From NCBI RefSeq assembly GCF_001642325.1, contig NZ_LSFI01000028.1, forward strand, positions 1 through 37,553: a stretch of DNA of 37,553 nucleotides. The letters are read 5' to 3'. The notes under the pieces are model-generated. The model was given only the letters and a program-made list of their open reading frames with translations, did no database searches and was not told the DNA's origin. The position numbers were made by a program, and so were the translations under genes. Source of the DNA: Thermodesulfatator autotrophicus (GTDB taxonomy: Bacteria; Desulfobacterota; Thermodesulfobacteria; Thermodesulfobacteriales; Thermodesulfatatoraceae). Below, one piece after another: positions 8,404 through 18,490 of this stretch (position 1 is its first letter; the number at the start of each line of letters is the position of its first letter).

Positions 8404-8475
8404 AATTTAAGAGTATAGGTTAAGTTATTAGCGCCTATGCGCAGGAGGTGGGAAATCCCCTCCTGGGCTTAAATT
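8404..8475 (+). promoter_or_regulatory. Candidate structured mRNA leader of rpsO (possible S15 autoregulatory site)
   Basis: The sequence can fold as a three-way junction. An outer 8-bp stem (AATTTAAG 8404-8411 with CTTAAATT 8468-8475) encloses one hairpin GCGC-CTAT-GCGC (8431-8442) and a second hairpin at about 8442-8465. The second pairs CAGGAG with CTCCTG and GGG with CCC around a 4-base loop, with a two-base bulge. Ribosomal protein S15 binds three-way junctions in 16S rRNA, and several bacteria use rpsO leaders that mimic this. The pairing is read directly; the regulatory role is inference. Confidence 0.4.
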
Positions 8476-8499
8476 TATATTAAAGGGAGGAATTTAAAA

Positions 8500-8769
8500 A
8501 TGGCATTTGATGCAGAGGTAAAAAAAGAAATCATTGAGAAGTTTGCGAGACACCCCAATGACACTGGTAGCCCTGAAGTACAGATTGCTTTGCTTACAGC
8601 TCGTATCAAACATTTGGAAAACCACTTCAAGGTTCACAAGAAAGACCATCATTCTAGAAGGGGGCTTTTAAAGCTTGTTGGGCAACGCCGTCGTCTTCTT
8701 AATTACCTTAAAAAGACCGACTTTGAGCGCTACCGTAATATTGTTAAAGCATTAGGGCTTAGAGCTTAA
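8500..8769 (+). CDS. rpsO: 30S ribosomal protein S15
   Basis: S15 is a primary 16S rRNA-binding protein of the small subunit platform. The 89-residue product is full length, with the [16 protein letters not shown] motif, the [25 protein letters not shown] helix-turn-helix (recognisable as the classic S15 core) and the ending [17 protein letters not shown] strong ribosome-binding site (GGGAGG, 8485-8490) precedes the ATG. It has its own terminator immediately downstream and a structured leader upstream, so it may be controlled separately from truB and pnp. Confidence 0.98.
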   Translation: MAFDAEVKKEIIEKFARHPNDTGSPEVQIALLTARIKHLENHFKVHKKDHHSRRGLLKLVGQRRRLLNYLKKTDFERYRNIVKALGLRA

Positions 8770-8774
8770 ATCCC

Positions 8775-8806
8775 AAAGGCGGACTTAAGTCCGCCTTTTT
8801 TATTTT
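8775..8806 (+). terminator. Intrinsic terminator after rpsO
   Basis: A perfect 12-bp palindrome (AAAGGCGGACTT at 8775-8786 and AAGTCCGCCTTT at 8787-8798) is followed by a T-rich tract. It lies six bases after the rpsO stop codon and before pnp. pnp therefore needs readthrough or its own promoter. Confidence 0.9.
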
Positions 8807-8852
8807 CTATCCCTGATTTCATTCAAATCAAAAAATAACAAGAGGTGAAGAT

Positions 8853-10982
8853 ATGCATAGAGTTGAAAGAGAGTTTGCCGGTCGTAAGTTTTCCCTTGAG
8901 ACCGGAAAGGTAGCTAAACAGGCCCACGGGGCCATTTGGGCTACCTATGGTGATACTGTAGTCCTAGTTACCGTAGTGGCTTCTGATGAAGTAAGAGACG
9001 TTGACTTTTTACCGCTAAGTGTGGAATACCAGGAGATGTATTACGCGGCCGGTCGTATTCCAGGGAGCTATTTCCGCCGCGAAGTGGGCAAAGGTAGCGA
9101 AAAAGAAATCATCACTGCCCGCTTGATTGACAGGCCCATAAGGCCTCTTTTCCCGAAGGGTTGGTGTTACGAGACCCAGGTTATGGCCACCGTCCTTTCC
9201 CTTGACCCAGAAGTTGACCCGGATGTAGTGGCCATTACCGCGGCTTCAGCCGCCCTTGAGGTCTCTCATATTCCTTTTGCTGGCCCTATTGCCGCGGTAA
9301 GGGTAGGGCGCATAAACGGCGAGTTTGTCATAAATCCGTCTTCTTCCCTGCTAAAACAGAGTGAGATGAACCTGGTGGTAGTGGGCAGTGAAGAGGCCAT
9401 TGTTATGGTGGAAGGCATGGCCAATGAAGTGCCTGAGGAAATCGTCCAGGAAGCCATCTTTTTTGCCCACGAGCAAATTAAGCCGCTTCTTGCCCTTCAG
9501 CGTGAGCTTAAGGAAAAGGCTGGAAAACCCAAATTGACTTTTCAAGAGCCTCCAGTTGACGAAGAACTCAAAAAGAAAGTGCGTGAGCTGGCAAAAGAAG
9601 GCCTAAAAACTGTTATTACCACTGCGCCCAAGGTAGAACGCAATAAAAAACGTAAAGAGGTCTTCAAAAAAGTCCTTGAGGCCCTTGGCGATGAGGCTGT
9701 TGGCCGAGAAGCCGAGGTAAGGGAATACTTTGAAGAGTTTGAGAAGGAGCTTCTACGGGCCATGCTAATAAAAGAAGGCCGTCGCATAGATGGCCGCGGC
9801 CCAGAGGACATTCGTCCCATCTGGGCAGAGGTCTCGGTGCTTCCCCGCACCCACGGTTCGGTGATTTTTACCCGGGGAGAAACCCAGGTGTTAACCGTAG
9901 CCACCCTTGGTAGTCCAGAAGAAGAACAGCGCATTGACATGCCAGGCGAAGAAGTCTTCAAACACTTTATCCTCCACTATAACTTTCCCCCTTATTGTGT
10001 GGGTGAGGTTAAGTCTCTTAGAGGGCCTTCGCGGCGGGAAATTGGCCACGGCATGCTGGCTGAACGGGCACTTACGCCGGTGATACCGAGCGAAGACGAA
10101 TTTCCCTACACCATAAGGGTGGTGTCTGATGTGCTTGAGTCAAATGGTTCTTCTTCCATGGCTACAGTCTGTGGAGCAACCCTTTCTCTCATGGATGCTG
10201 GTGTGCCTATCAAGGCCATGGTGGCTGGCATTGCCATGGGCCTTATCAAAGAAGAAGACCAGGTAGTTATTCTCACGGATATTCTGGGAGACGAAGATCG
10301 CATGGGTGATATGGACTTCAAAGTGGCTGGCACGGAAAAGGGTGTTACCGCTCTTCAAATGGACATAAAGATTACCGGAATCACCCAGGAGATAATGAGC
10401 CGGGCTCTGGCCCAGGCCAAAAAGGCCCGCTTTTTCATCCTTGAAAAAATGCGCGAAGTGCTTCCTGAACCTAGAGAAAAGCTTTCAGCTTATGCCCCTA
10501 AAGTGCTCACCGTTACCATAAATCCTGAAAAAGTGCGTGACCTTATTGGCCCAGGTGGAAAGACTATAAAGGGCATAATTTCTGCCTGCGGAGATGTGAA
10601 AATAGACGTTGACGATAAAACTGGCGTGGTAAGGATTTATTCTTCTTCGTCTGAAGCAGCAGAAAAGGCGGCCAAGATGGTCAAAGAGGTGACTCAGGAA
10701 GCTGAAGTTGGTAAGCTTTACCTGGGGAAAGTTACCAGAGTGGCGGACTTTGGCGCTTTTGTGGAGATTTTCCCCGGCACTGAAGGCCTGGTGCACATCT
10801 CTCAACTTGATAACCGTCGGGTGAAAAATGTCACTGATATTCTTAGGGAAGGTGACGAGGTCCTGGTAAAAGTTATTGACATTGACAAGATGGGCCGCAT
10901 AAAACTTTCCCGTAAGGCCGCCCTCTCTGAGTCTATTAAAGAAGTAGAACCCACCGAAGAAACTCAAAAAGACCAGGAATAA
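8853..10982 (+). CDS. pnp: Polyribonucleotide nucleotidyltransferase (PNPase)
   Basis: PNPase is the phosphorolytic 3'-5' exoribonuclease of the RNA degradosome. The 709-residue protein has two RNase PH domains (about 10-230 and 320-545) joined by an all-alpha linker. Motifs include AAGRIPGSYFRREVG, DRPIRPLFP, the FFxRGETQ-like block in the second PH domain, and LESNGSSSMATVCG. A KH domain (DLIGPGGKTIKGI, near 565) and an S1 domain (GKVTRVADFGAFVEIFPG, near 630) follow. The AGAGGTGA site before ATG 8853 supports the start. It follows rpsO as in enterobacteria, separated by a terminator. Confidence 0.97.
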   Translation: MHRVEREFAGRKFSLETGKVAKQAHGAIWATYGDTVVLVTVVASDEVRDVDFLPLSVEYQEMYYAAGRIPGSYFRREVGKGSEKEIITARLIDRPIRPLFPKGWCYETQVMATVLSLDPEVDPDVVAITAASAALEVSHIPFAGPIAAVRVGRINGEFVINPSSSLLKQSEMNLVVVGSEEAIVMVEGMANEVPEEIVQEAIFFAHEQIKPLLALQRELKEKAGKPKLTFQEPPVDEELKKKVRELAKEGLKTVITTAPKVERNKKRKEVFKKVLEALGDEAVGREAEVREYFEEFEKELLRAMLIKEGRRIDGRGPEDIRPIWAEVSVLPRTHGSVIFTRGETQVLTVATLGSPEEEQRIDMPGEEVFKHFILHYNFPPYCVGEVKSLRGPSRREIGHGMLAERALTPVIPSEDEFPYTIRVVSDVLESNGSSSMATVCGATLSLMDAGVPIKAMVAGIAMGLIKEEDQVVILTDILGDEDRMGDMDFKVAGTEKGVTALQMDIKITGITQEIMSRALAQAKKARFFILEKMREVLPEPREKLSAYAPKVLTVTINPEKVRDLIGPGGKTIKGIISACGDVKIDVDDKTGVVRIYSSSSEAAEKAAKMVKEVTQEAEVGKLYLGKVTRVADFGAFVEIFPGTEGLVHISQLDNRRVKNVTDILREGDEVLVKVIDIDKMGRIKLSRKAALSESIKEVEPTEETQKDQE

Positions 10983-10985
10983 ACT

Positions 10986-11012
10986 TTCAGGGGGCATTTG
11001 CCCCCTGAATTT
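10986..11012 (+). terminator. Hairpin terminator after pnp
   Basis: An 11-bp perfect stem (TTCAGGGGGCA at 10986-10996 with TGCCCCCTGAA at 10999-11009) follows the pnp stop by three bases. The T-tract is short (TTTAG), so termination efficiency is uncertain, but the GC-rich stem is strong. Confidence 0.75.
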
Positions 11013-11078
11013 AGCCTTCAAGTAAAAATCATTCCCTACCGATAAATGAAGAAGACTTTACTAGTAAAGGAGTGAAAT

Positions 11079-11552
11079 ATGTCCACGGTGCTTGAAGCGC
11101 TGGTTTCTTCGGTAAATGAAGTTATTAAGACTTATACCGGCCTTGAACCTAAACCGGGTAAGGCCTTTGTGCGTACAGAGCCCACTGCCCTTGGAGATGT
11201 ATCGGCGGTAAACGGCCTGGCTGGTTCTGGTTTTACGGGAATGCTCACGGTGACTTTTTCTCAAGAGTGCCTTTTTAAGATATTGGCTGTTCTTTTTGGC
11301 AACGAACCTGAAAGTTTAAACGATGAAGTTTGTGATGCTGCAGGTGAGCTTGCCAATCAGATTTGTGGAGCTTTCAGGCGACGTTTTGAAGAACAAGGTA
11401 TTTCTCTTCAGGCTGCGGTGCCGGTAATTGTAACTGGGAAAGGGCATTCCATAACTCCCCTTTGTGCCAGCCAGCGCATGGCCGTGCCTTTTGAGATTGA
11501 CGGCACCAAACTGGTGGTAGAGCTTTGCCTTGATAAAAAGAATAAAACTTAA
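11079..11552 (+). CDS. cheX: CheX-type chemotaxis phosphatase domain protein
   Basis: The 157-residue product matches the CheX/CheC/FliY superfamily. It has an N-terminal helix (VLEALVSSVNEVIKTYTG), the sequence GLAGSGFTGMLTVTFSQECL, and the signature Glu-x-x-Asn active-site helix in AAGELANQICGAF, then a beta-rich C-terminus. CheX proteins dephosphorylate CheY-P. Only one such helix is visible, as in CheX. The site AAAGGAG supports ATG 11079. No other chemotaxis gene adjoins it; a chemoreceptor lies 15 kb away at 27028. Its stop codon interleaves with that of the convergent reductase gene (shared TTAA). Confidence 0.78.
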   Translation: MSTVLEALVSSVNEVIKTYTGLEPKPGKAFVRTEPTALGDVSAVNGLAGSGFTGMLTVTFSQECLFKILAVLFGNEPESLNDEVCDAAGELANQICGAFRRRFEEQGISLQAAVPVIVTGKGHSITPLCASQRMAVPFEIDGTKLVVELCLDKKNKT

Positions 11553-12160
11553 GGCGAAGGGTCTCGCACCAGGGGCCAGGCCTCAGGTGCGGCCCCCTGG
11601 CCTACCACTTTGCCCAGCTTGTAAGCCTCTTCAAGGGCAGAAGGGTGTTCTTTTATGGCGCCCTTTTTTTCTATCCCGCGGTAAAAAAGCCCTCCCTCAT
11701 AACGGGCATAAACTGCGTCAAAGAAATATCTGATAACCCGCTGAGGGCCTTCAAAGAGCTTTTTCCCTTTGGTAGCTCCAAGAGAAAGAAATATCCCATG
11801 CTTTTCTCGCCCATAAGGAGGTTCTTTTTTGAGGACGTATTTACATATCCAGCGGGCCTGGCTACGTTCTACCAGGGCCTGGGTGCGGGAAGTAATATTG
11901 TAGAAAAAGATAGGTGAGGCCACTACAATAACGTCAGCCGCGTCTATTTTGGGATAAATTTCTTTCATATCATCAGGGATTACACATTCACCGGTTTCAT
12001 CACACTCGCCACATTCAATACAAGGGCCTATTTGAACGCGATATAAATTTATTTTTTCTACCCTGGCTTGGGCTTCTTTGGCTCCGTTTAAAAATGAATC
12101 CAGCAATAAATCAGTATTACCACCTAATCTCGGGCTTCCTTGAAAGGCTAAAATGTTCAT
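11549..12160 (-). CDS. Flavodoxin-fold NAD(P)H-dependent FMN reductase
   Basis: The 203-residue protein begins MNILAFQGSPRLGGNTDLLL, the FMN phosphate-binding loop (GSPRxxGNT) of the NADPH-dependent FMN reductase/iron-sulfur flavoprotein group. A cysteine cluster CIECGECDETGECVI (about residues 48-62) matches the position of the cluster motif in iron-sulfur flavoproteins, although spacing varies in this family. AADVIVVASPIFFYNIT is the second flavin loop. Substrate and physiological role cannot be read from sequence; a general redox or stress role in an anaerobe is likely. GGAGGG on the minus strand precedes the ATG. It converges with cheX and shares the stop region. Confidence 0.85.
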   Translation of the reverse strand: MNILAFQGSPRLGGNTDLLLDSFLNGAKEAQARVEKINLYRVQIGPCIECGECDETGECVIPDDMKEIYPKIDAADVIVVASPIFFYNITSRTQALVERSQARWICKYVLKKEPPYGREKHGIFLSLGATKGKKLFEGPQRVIRYFFDAVYARYEGGLFYRGIEKKGAIKEHPSALEEAYKLGKVVGQGAAPEAWPLVRDPSP

Positions 12161-12226
12161 TTTTCCCTCCGTCTTTAATTATATATTTTAACTTAAAACA
12201 AATTTTAAAAAATAAAAACTATAAAA

Positions 12227-12281
12227 TAAACTTTGCCTGTCCCTCACCCCTTGAAAACTTAGCCTGTCCCCGTAAAGTTTA
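12227..12281. repeat. REP-like palindrome with two GCCTGTCCC motifs, upstream of mpl
   Basis: Eight-base inverted arms TAAACTTT (12227-12234) and AAAGTTTA (12274-12281) enclose two direct GCCTGTCCC motifs (12235-12243, 12262-12270). The element ends three bases before the mpl ATG, so it supplies the whole mpl leader, which lacks a clear ribosome-binding site. The sequence just before the ATG (GTAAAGTTTAGGC) resembles that before the J-domain gene at 29995 (GTAAAATTTAAGC). Confidence 0.65.
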
Positions 12282-12284
12282 GGC

Positions 12285-13700
12285 ATGATTTTTCCTAAAA
12301 AAGTTTATCTAATAGGTATTGGTGGCGTAGGTATGGGGGCCCTGGCAGGCCTTTTTAAGGCTTCAGGGGTGGAGGTCTCTGGTTCTGAAAAAGGCTCTAT
12401 TTATCCCCCCATGAGTATTCTCTTGGACGAATTGGGTATTTCTTACTCTACGAATTTCAATCCTGAAAATATAAGGGCTTTTTCTCCTGATTTGGTGGTG
12501 GTGGGTAATGTGGCCCGTTTTGATAACCCTGAAGTAAAATTTGTTCTTGAAAATAAAATTCCCTATCTTTCCCTGCCAGAGGCTCTTTATGGTTTTTTCA
12601 TCGGTTGTAAAAAAAGTCTGGTAGTGGTGGGGACACACGGCAAAACCACTACTTCGGCCTTGCTGGCCTATGTTCTGGAAAGGCTTGGAGAAGACCCTAC
12701 TTTTTTCATCGGAGGGCTAAGGAGCGACAATCTACGTAATTTTTGTTTTGGGCAGGGGAAATTCATAGTGCTTGAAGGTGATGAATACGACAGCGCTTTT
12801 TTTGATAAAAGGCCAAAATTTGTTCATTATGCCCCATTTGGAGCTATTTTAACCAGCGTTGAGTTTGACCACGCCGATATTTATGCCGATTTTTCGGCCC
12901 TTAAAGAAACTTTCAAGCATTTCATTTCACTTATTTGCCCTAAAGGTTTTTTGAGCTATGCGGCTGATGAGAAAGAAGTTATAGAACTTGCCAGGTTTTA
13001 TCCCGGGGAGAAAATATCTTATGGAGAACAGGGCGATTTAAAGCTTATTAAAAGAGAGCCTTTACAAAATCCTCCAGGCCAGAGAATAACCTTTTCGTTT
13101 CATGGGCTGGAAGACGAATTTTTCCTCCCCTTAATTGGTGAGCATAATGCTTTAAATGCCCTTGGAGTTTGGGCCTTACTTTTAAAGCTTGGCTTTAAGC
13201 CAGAAAAACTAAAAAAGGCCTTTGCTGATTTCCCTGGAACTAAAAGGCGTCAGGAAATTTTGCTTGAAAAGCCAATAACAATTATTGATGATTTTGCCCA
13301 TCATCCCACAGCGGTGGAAGTAACCATAAAAGCCGTTAAGGAGACCTGGCCTGGAAGGAGGTTAATAGCCGTTTTTGAGCCACGCACCAATACCAGCCGA
13401 CGCAAGATTTTTCAAAAAGATTATGCCAGGGTCCTTTCGTTGGCTGATGCAGTTTATCTCAAGGTTCCTGCTGATTTAGAAAAAGTTCCTGCTGAAGAGC
13501 GCCTGGACCTTAAAAAATTGGCTCAGGAGATATCTTATCTGGGAATTTCTGTTTCTGTTAGTAGTGATTATTCAGGGCTCTTGCAGGTATTAAAAGAAGA
13601 AGTTCGTCCTGATGATGTCGTTCTTTTTATGTCAAACGCCTCTTTTGGCAATGTTCCTGAAGAGTTGGTGAAGTTTTGTCTGAAAAACTTGATAAGCTAA
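12285..13700 (+). CDS. mpl: UDP-N-acetylmuramate:tripeptide ligase Mpl
   Basis: Mpl attaches recycled L-Ala-gamma-D-Glu-meso-DAP to UDP-MurNAc, returning peptidoglycan fragments to synthesis in the cytoplasm. The 471-residue Mur ligase has the N-terminal Rossmann motif YLIGIGGVGMGALAGLF, the ATP-binding loop GTHGKTTT (from residue 116, Lys 120), EGDEYDSAFFDKRPKF, which is more typical of Mpl than of MurC, and DDFAHHPTAVEVT in the third domain. MurC is the main alternative. The start lacks a good ribosome-binding site because a REP-like element fills the leader. It overlaps nfi by 25 bases and heads a tightly packed run to ddl. nagZ, another recycling gene, lies 8 kb downstream. Confidence 0.88.
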   Translation: MIFPKKVYLIGIGGVGMGALAGLFKASGVEVSGSEKGSIYPPMSILLDELGISYSTNFNPENIRAFSPDLVVVGNVARFDNPEVKFVLENKIPYLSLPEALYGFFIGCKKSLVVVGTHGKTTTSALLAYVLERLGEDPTFFIGGLRSDNLRNFCFGQGKFIVLEGDEYDSAFFDKRPKFVHYAPFGAILTSVEFDHADIYADFSALKETFKHFISLICPKGFLSYAADEKEVIELARFYPGEKISYGEQGDLKLIKREPLQNPPGQRITFSFHGLEDEFFLPLIGEHNALNALGVWALLLKLGFKPEKLKKAFADFPGTKRRQEILLEKPITIIDDFAHHPTAVEVTIKAVKETWPGRRLIAVFEPRTNTSRRKIFQKDYARVLSLADAVYLKVPADLEKVPAEERLDLKKLAQEISYLGISVSVSSDYSGLLQVLKEEVRPDDVVLFMSNASFGNVPEELVKFCLKNLIS

Positions 13701-14312
13701 AAGAATTACAGGAAGAGCTAAGTAAAAAGGTAAAAGTTGTTCCTCTTTCTCATTTCCCTCGTTTAGTGGGCGGAGCTGATGTTTCCTATCCAGAGCCTTC
13801 TTCCGCCCTTGGGGTCATAGTGATCTATGACCTAAAAACTCGAAAAGTGCTAGAAGAGGTTTTTGCGGTAGAGAAGGTATCCTTTCCCTATATTCCGGGG
13901 TTTCTCTCTTTTAGGGAGACTCCTGTTTTAAAAAAGGCCTTTGTCAGGTTAAAAAATATCCCCGAAGTTTTGATGGTTGATGGGCAAGGTATTCTTCATC
14001 CCAGAGGGCTAGGCCTTGCTTCGCACCTGGGGCTTGAGCTTTCAATACCTACTATTGGGGTGGCTAAAAAGCCTTTATTAGGGCAATTTGAACCGCCAGA
14101 AGATAAGCCTGGGGCTTTTTCACCTATTTTTGTTCAAGGAGAAATCAAAGGCGCGGTTTTACGAACCAGAAAAGGAGTCAAACCAGTTTATGTATCTCCC
14201 GGGCACTTAATTGACCTTGATAGCGCTTTAAAGGTGGTCAAAGCCAGCCTTTCTGGTTATCGTATTCCAGAGCCGTTGCGAAAGGCCCATTTATTAACCC
14301 AGAGGTTACGCC

Positions 14313-16527
<2,215 letters not shown>

Positions 16528-16535
<8 letters not shown>

Positions 16536-17430
16536 AGTAGCCCTTCTTTGTGGTGGAAAATCTGCTGAAAGAGAAGTTTCCTTAAAGGGTGGTCAGGCGG
16601 TGGAAAAGGCCTTGAAGAGCCTGGGGCATCAATTCAAACGTTTTGATCCAGCTACAGACCTTCCGCTCCTTGCCCGGGAAGCCCAAAATTATGACGTTGC
16701 TTTTTTGGTGCTACACGGGCCAGGGGGCGAAGATGGAACCATTCAAGGTTTCCTTGATTCATTAGGCCTGCCTTATCAAGGGGCAGGGGTTTTAGGAAGT
16801 GCCCTGGCTATGGATAAGGCCCTTAGTAAAATCCTCTATCAACAGGCGGGCCTTTTAGTACCCAAAGGCCTGGTTTTAGAGAAGGGGAAAACCCTGCCCG
16901 AGATAGATTTTTTCCCGGTAGTGGTGAAGCCGGTTTCTCAGGGGTCAAGCGTGGGAATTTCCCTTGTTAAAGGCCCTGACGAACTTGCTCTTGCTGTGGA
17001 AGAGGCCTTTGAAATTGAAGATAGAGTCCTTATTGAAGAATACCTGGCAGGCCGTGAGCTAACCGTTGGTATTCTTGGGGAAGAGCCTTTACCGGTGGTT
17101 GAAATTATCCCTGGAGAGGGGCACGCTTTTTTTGACTATGAGGCCAAATATACGCCCGGGGTTACCCAGGAGTTATGTCCGGCCCCTATCCCTGAAAGTC
17201 TGGCCAAAGAAGCCCAAAAAGCTGCCCTTCAAGCCCACCAGGCCTTGAGGCTTAGACATTACAGTCGTACAGATTTTATTCTGCTGGAAAATAAACTCTA
17301 CATCCTTGAGACCAATACCATTCCAGGTATGACGGAAACAAGCCTTCTGCCCCTGGCGGCTAAAGTGGCTGGATATTCTTTTGAGGACCTGGTGCAAAAA
17401 CTCCTTGATTTAGTCTTAGCGACAGCCTGA
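16528..17430 (+). CDS. ddl: D-alanine--D-alanine ligase
   Basis: Ddl joins two D-alanines with ATP to make the dipeptide terminus of the peptidoglycan precursor. The 300-residue ATP-grasp protein shows LCGGKSAEREVSLKGG, FLVLHGPGGEDGTIQGFLD, PVVVKPVSQGSSVGISLV, EEYLAGRELTVGIL, and the metal-binding end LETNTIPGMTETSLLPLAA. Length is normal. It overlaps the HD gene by eight bases, and its 3' end overlaps the convergent plsC by 15 bases. Confidence 0.95.
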
Positions 17431-18150
17431 TTTTAAGCCATCTTCAAGGCGCAGTTTGACCAGTTCTGCTAGTTTGTGCTTGTCTCTCAAGGTAAGGCCC
17501 TGGGTAGGGATGGGTGGAAATATTTTTACCCTTACAAGGCCCGGCTTAACGTAAAGTTTTCCTTTGGGCATAACATGGCGCGTGCCGCACACGGCAATAG
17601 GCACCAGGGAAAGCCCGCTTTTTATAGCAAGGATAAAGCCTCCCACTTTAAATTCTTGGAGCTTGCCATCAGGGCTCCTTGTCCCTTCGGGAAAGATTAG
17701 TACGGAAAAGCCTTTCTTGGTTTTTTCTATAGCTTTCATTAGACTTTCCAAGCCCTTGCGGGGGTTTTCCCGGTCAATAGGCACACATCCCGCAGCTAAA
17801 AGCCCCCAGCCAAAAAAGGGAATTTTAAAGAGGCTTTTTTTGGCCAGCCAGGATATTCGATGAGGAAGAACCGTGCCAATTACTGGAATATCAAACTGGC
17901 TCTGGTGATTAGCCGCAAAAATGTAGTTTTGTTCCCGCTTTATGTGTTCAAGGCCCCTTACTTCTAATTTTACGCCAGCAATACGCACCATATTACTCAG
18001 CCAGAAATGCTGAATTTTGGGTATTACACGTTCCCAAGGGGTAATAGAAAGAATGATTATTACCGTTCCCAGGGTAGGAACCGTTATTAAAAGATACAAA
18101 TAGAAAAACAGATTTCTTAAAAGTATTTCAAAGCTTTTTAAGGCTTTCAT
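17416..18150 (-). CDS. plsC: 1-acyl-sn-glycerol-3-phosphate acyltransferase
   Basis: PlsC acylates lysophosphatidic acid to phosphatidic acid at the inner membrane. The 244-residue protein has an N-terminal membrane segment (about 8-34), the NHxxxxD catalytic motif in FAANHQSQFDIPVIG, the VPIDRENPRKG block, FPEGTRSPDG and VPIAVCGTRHVMPKG. It is slightly basic overall. The minus-strand site GAGGTG five bases before the ATG supports the start. The gene stands alone and converges on ddl. Related acyltransferases acting on other lipids are possible. Confidence 0.9.
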   Translation of the reverse strand: MKALKSFEILLRNLFFYLYLLITVPTLGTVIIILSITPWERVIPKIQHFWLSNMVRIAGVKLEVRGLEHIKREQNYIFAANHQSQFDIPVIGTVLPHRISWLAKKSLFKIPFFGWGLLAAGCVPIDRENPRKGLESLMKAIEKTKKGFSVLIFPEGTRSPDGKLQEFKVGGFILAIKSGLSLVPIAVCGTRHVMPKGKLYVKPGLVRVKIFPPIPTQGLTLRDKHKLAELVKLRLEDGLKSGCR

Positions 18151-18224
18151 TATGCACCTCTAAAGAATGAGTTTTAATGGAAATACAAACAGATGATAAT
18201 TTTTGTTATTGCAAGCCCTTTCAC

Positions 18225-18294
18225 TGTCATTGCGAGCGGAGCGAAGCAATCTCTAGGACTGCTTCGTCGGCCTAACGGCCTCCTCGCAGTGACA
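18225..18294. repeat. TGTCAYTGCGAG inverted repeat, complete dimer
   Basis: The 70-base unit is an imperfect palindrome. It begins TGTCATTGCGAG and ends with the complement of TGTCACTGCGAG. Inner arms GAAGCAATC and GACTGCTTC flank a CTCTAG centre. It would fold into a long stem-loop in RNA or single-stranded DNA. The same motifs occur near 7766, 18327, 28693 and 37327, always between genes. Confidence 0.85.
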
Positions 18295-18326
18295 AAATGA
18301 GTTATCATTGAAACCTTTTTCGACTG

Positions 18327-18396
18327 TGTCATTGCGAGCCAATATCCCGCCATGTGGCCCCCTACAATGTCATTGCGAGCAGAGCGAAGCAATCAG
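18327..18396 (+). repeat. TGTCATTGCGAG half-copies, direct orientation
   Basis: Two direct half-units carry TGTCATTGCGAG at 18327-18338 and 18368-18379. The second continues to AGAGCGAAGCAATCAG; the first is cut after GCGAGCC. They follow the complete palindrome at 18225 by about 30 bases. Confidence 0.75.
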
Positions 18397-18490
18397 CAAA
18401 AAATTTTATCTCGCTGTCTGAACAGAACAATTAATTTTCCAGATAAAGTTTCTACCAAAAGAATAAAATTAAGAGTATAGTTTTAAGATA

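Larger units (their letters stand above)
18151..18490. other. 340-base gene-free stretch holding palindromic repeats
   Basis: This gap between divergent plsC and the histidine kinase gene holds two repeat units described separately (18225-18294 and 18327-18396) and about 90 AT-rich bases before the kinase start. Promoters for both genes should lie here, but I see no clear -35/-10 pair. Open frames through the repeats are not coding. Confidence 0.6.

Noticed and set aside
18174-18392. Leftward 72-codon frame in the plsC-kinase gap
   Set aside because: It is the translation of the palindromic repeats, seen again with related peptides near other copies.
18225-18400. Repeats as a short CRISPR array
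   Set aside because: Units are palindromic, of varied orientation and length, with no regular spacers, and no cas genes are present.
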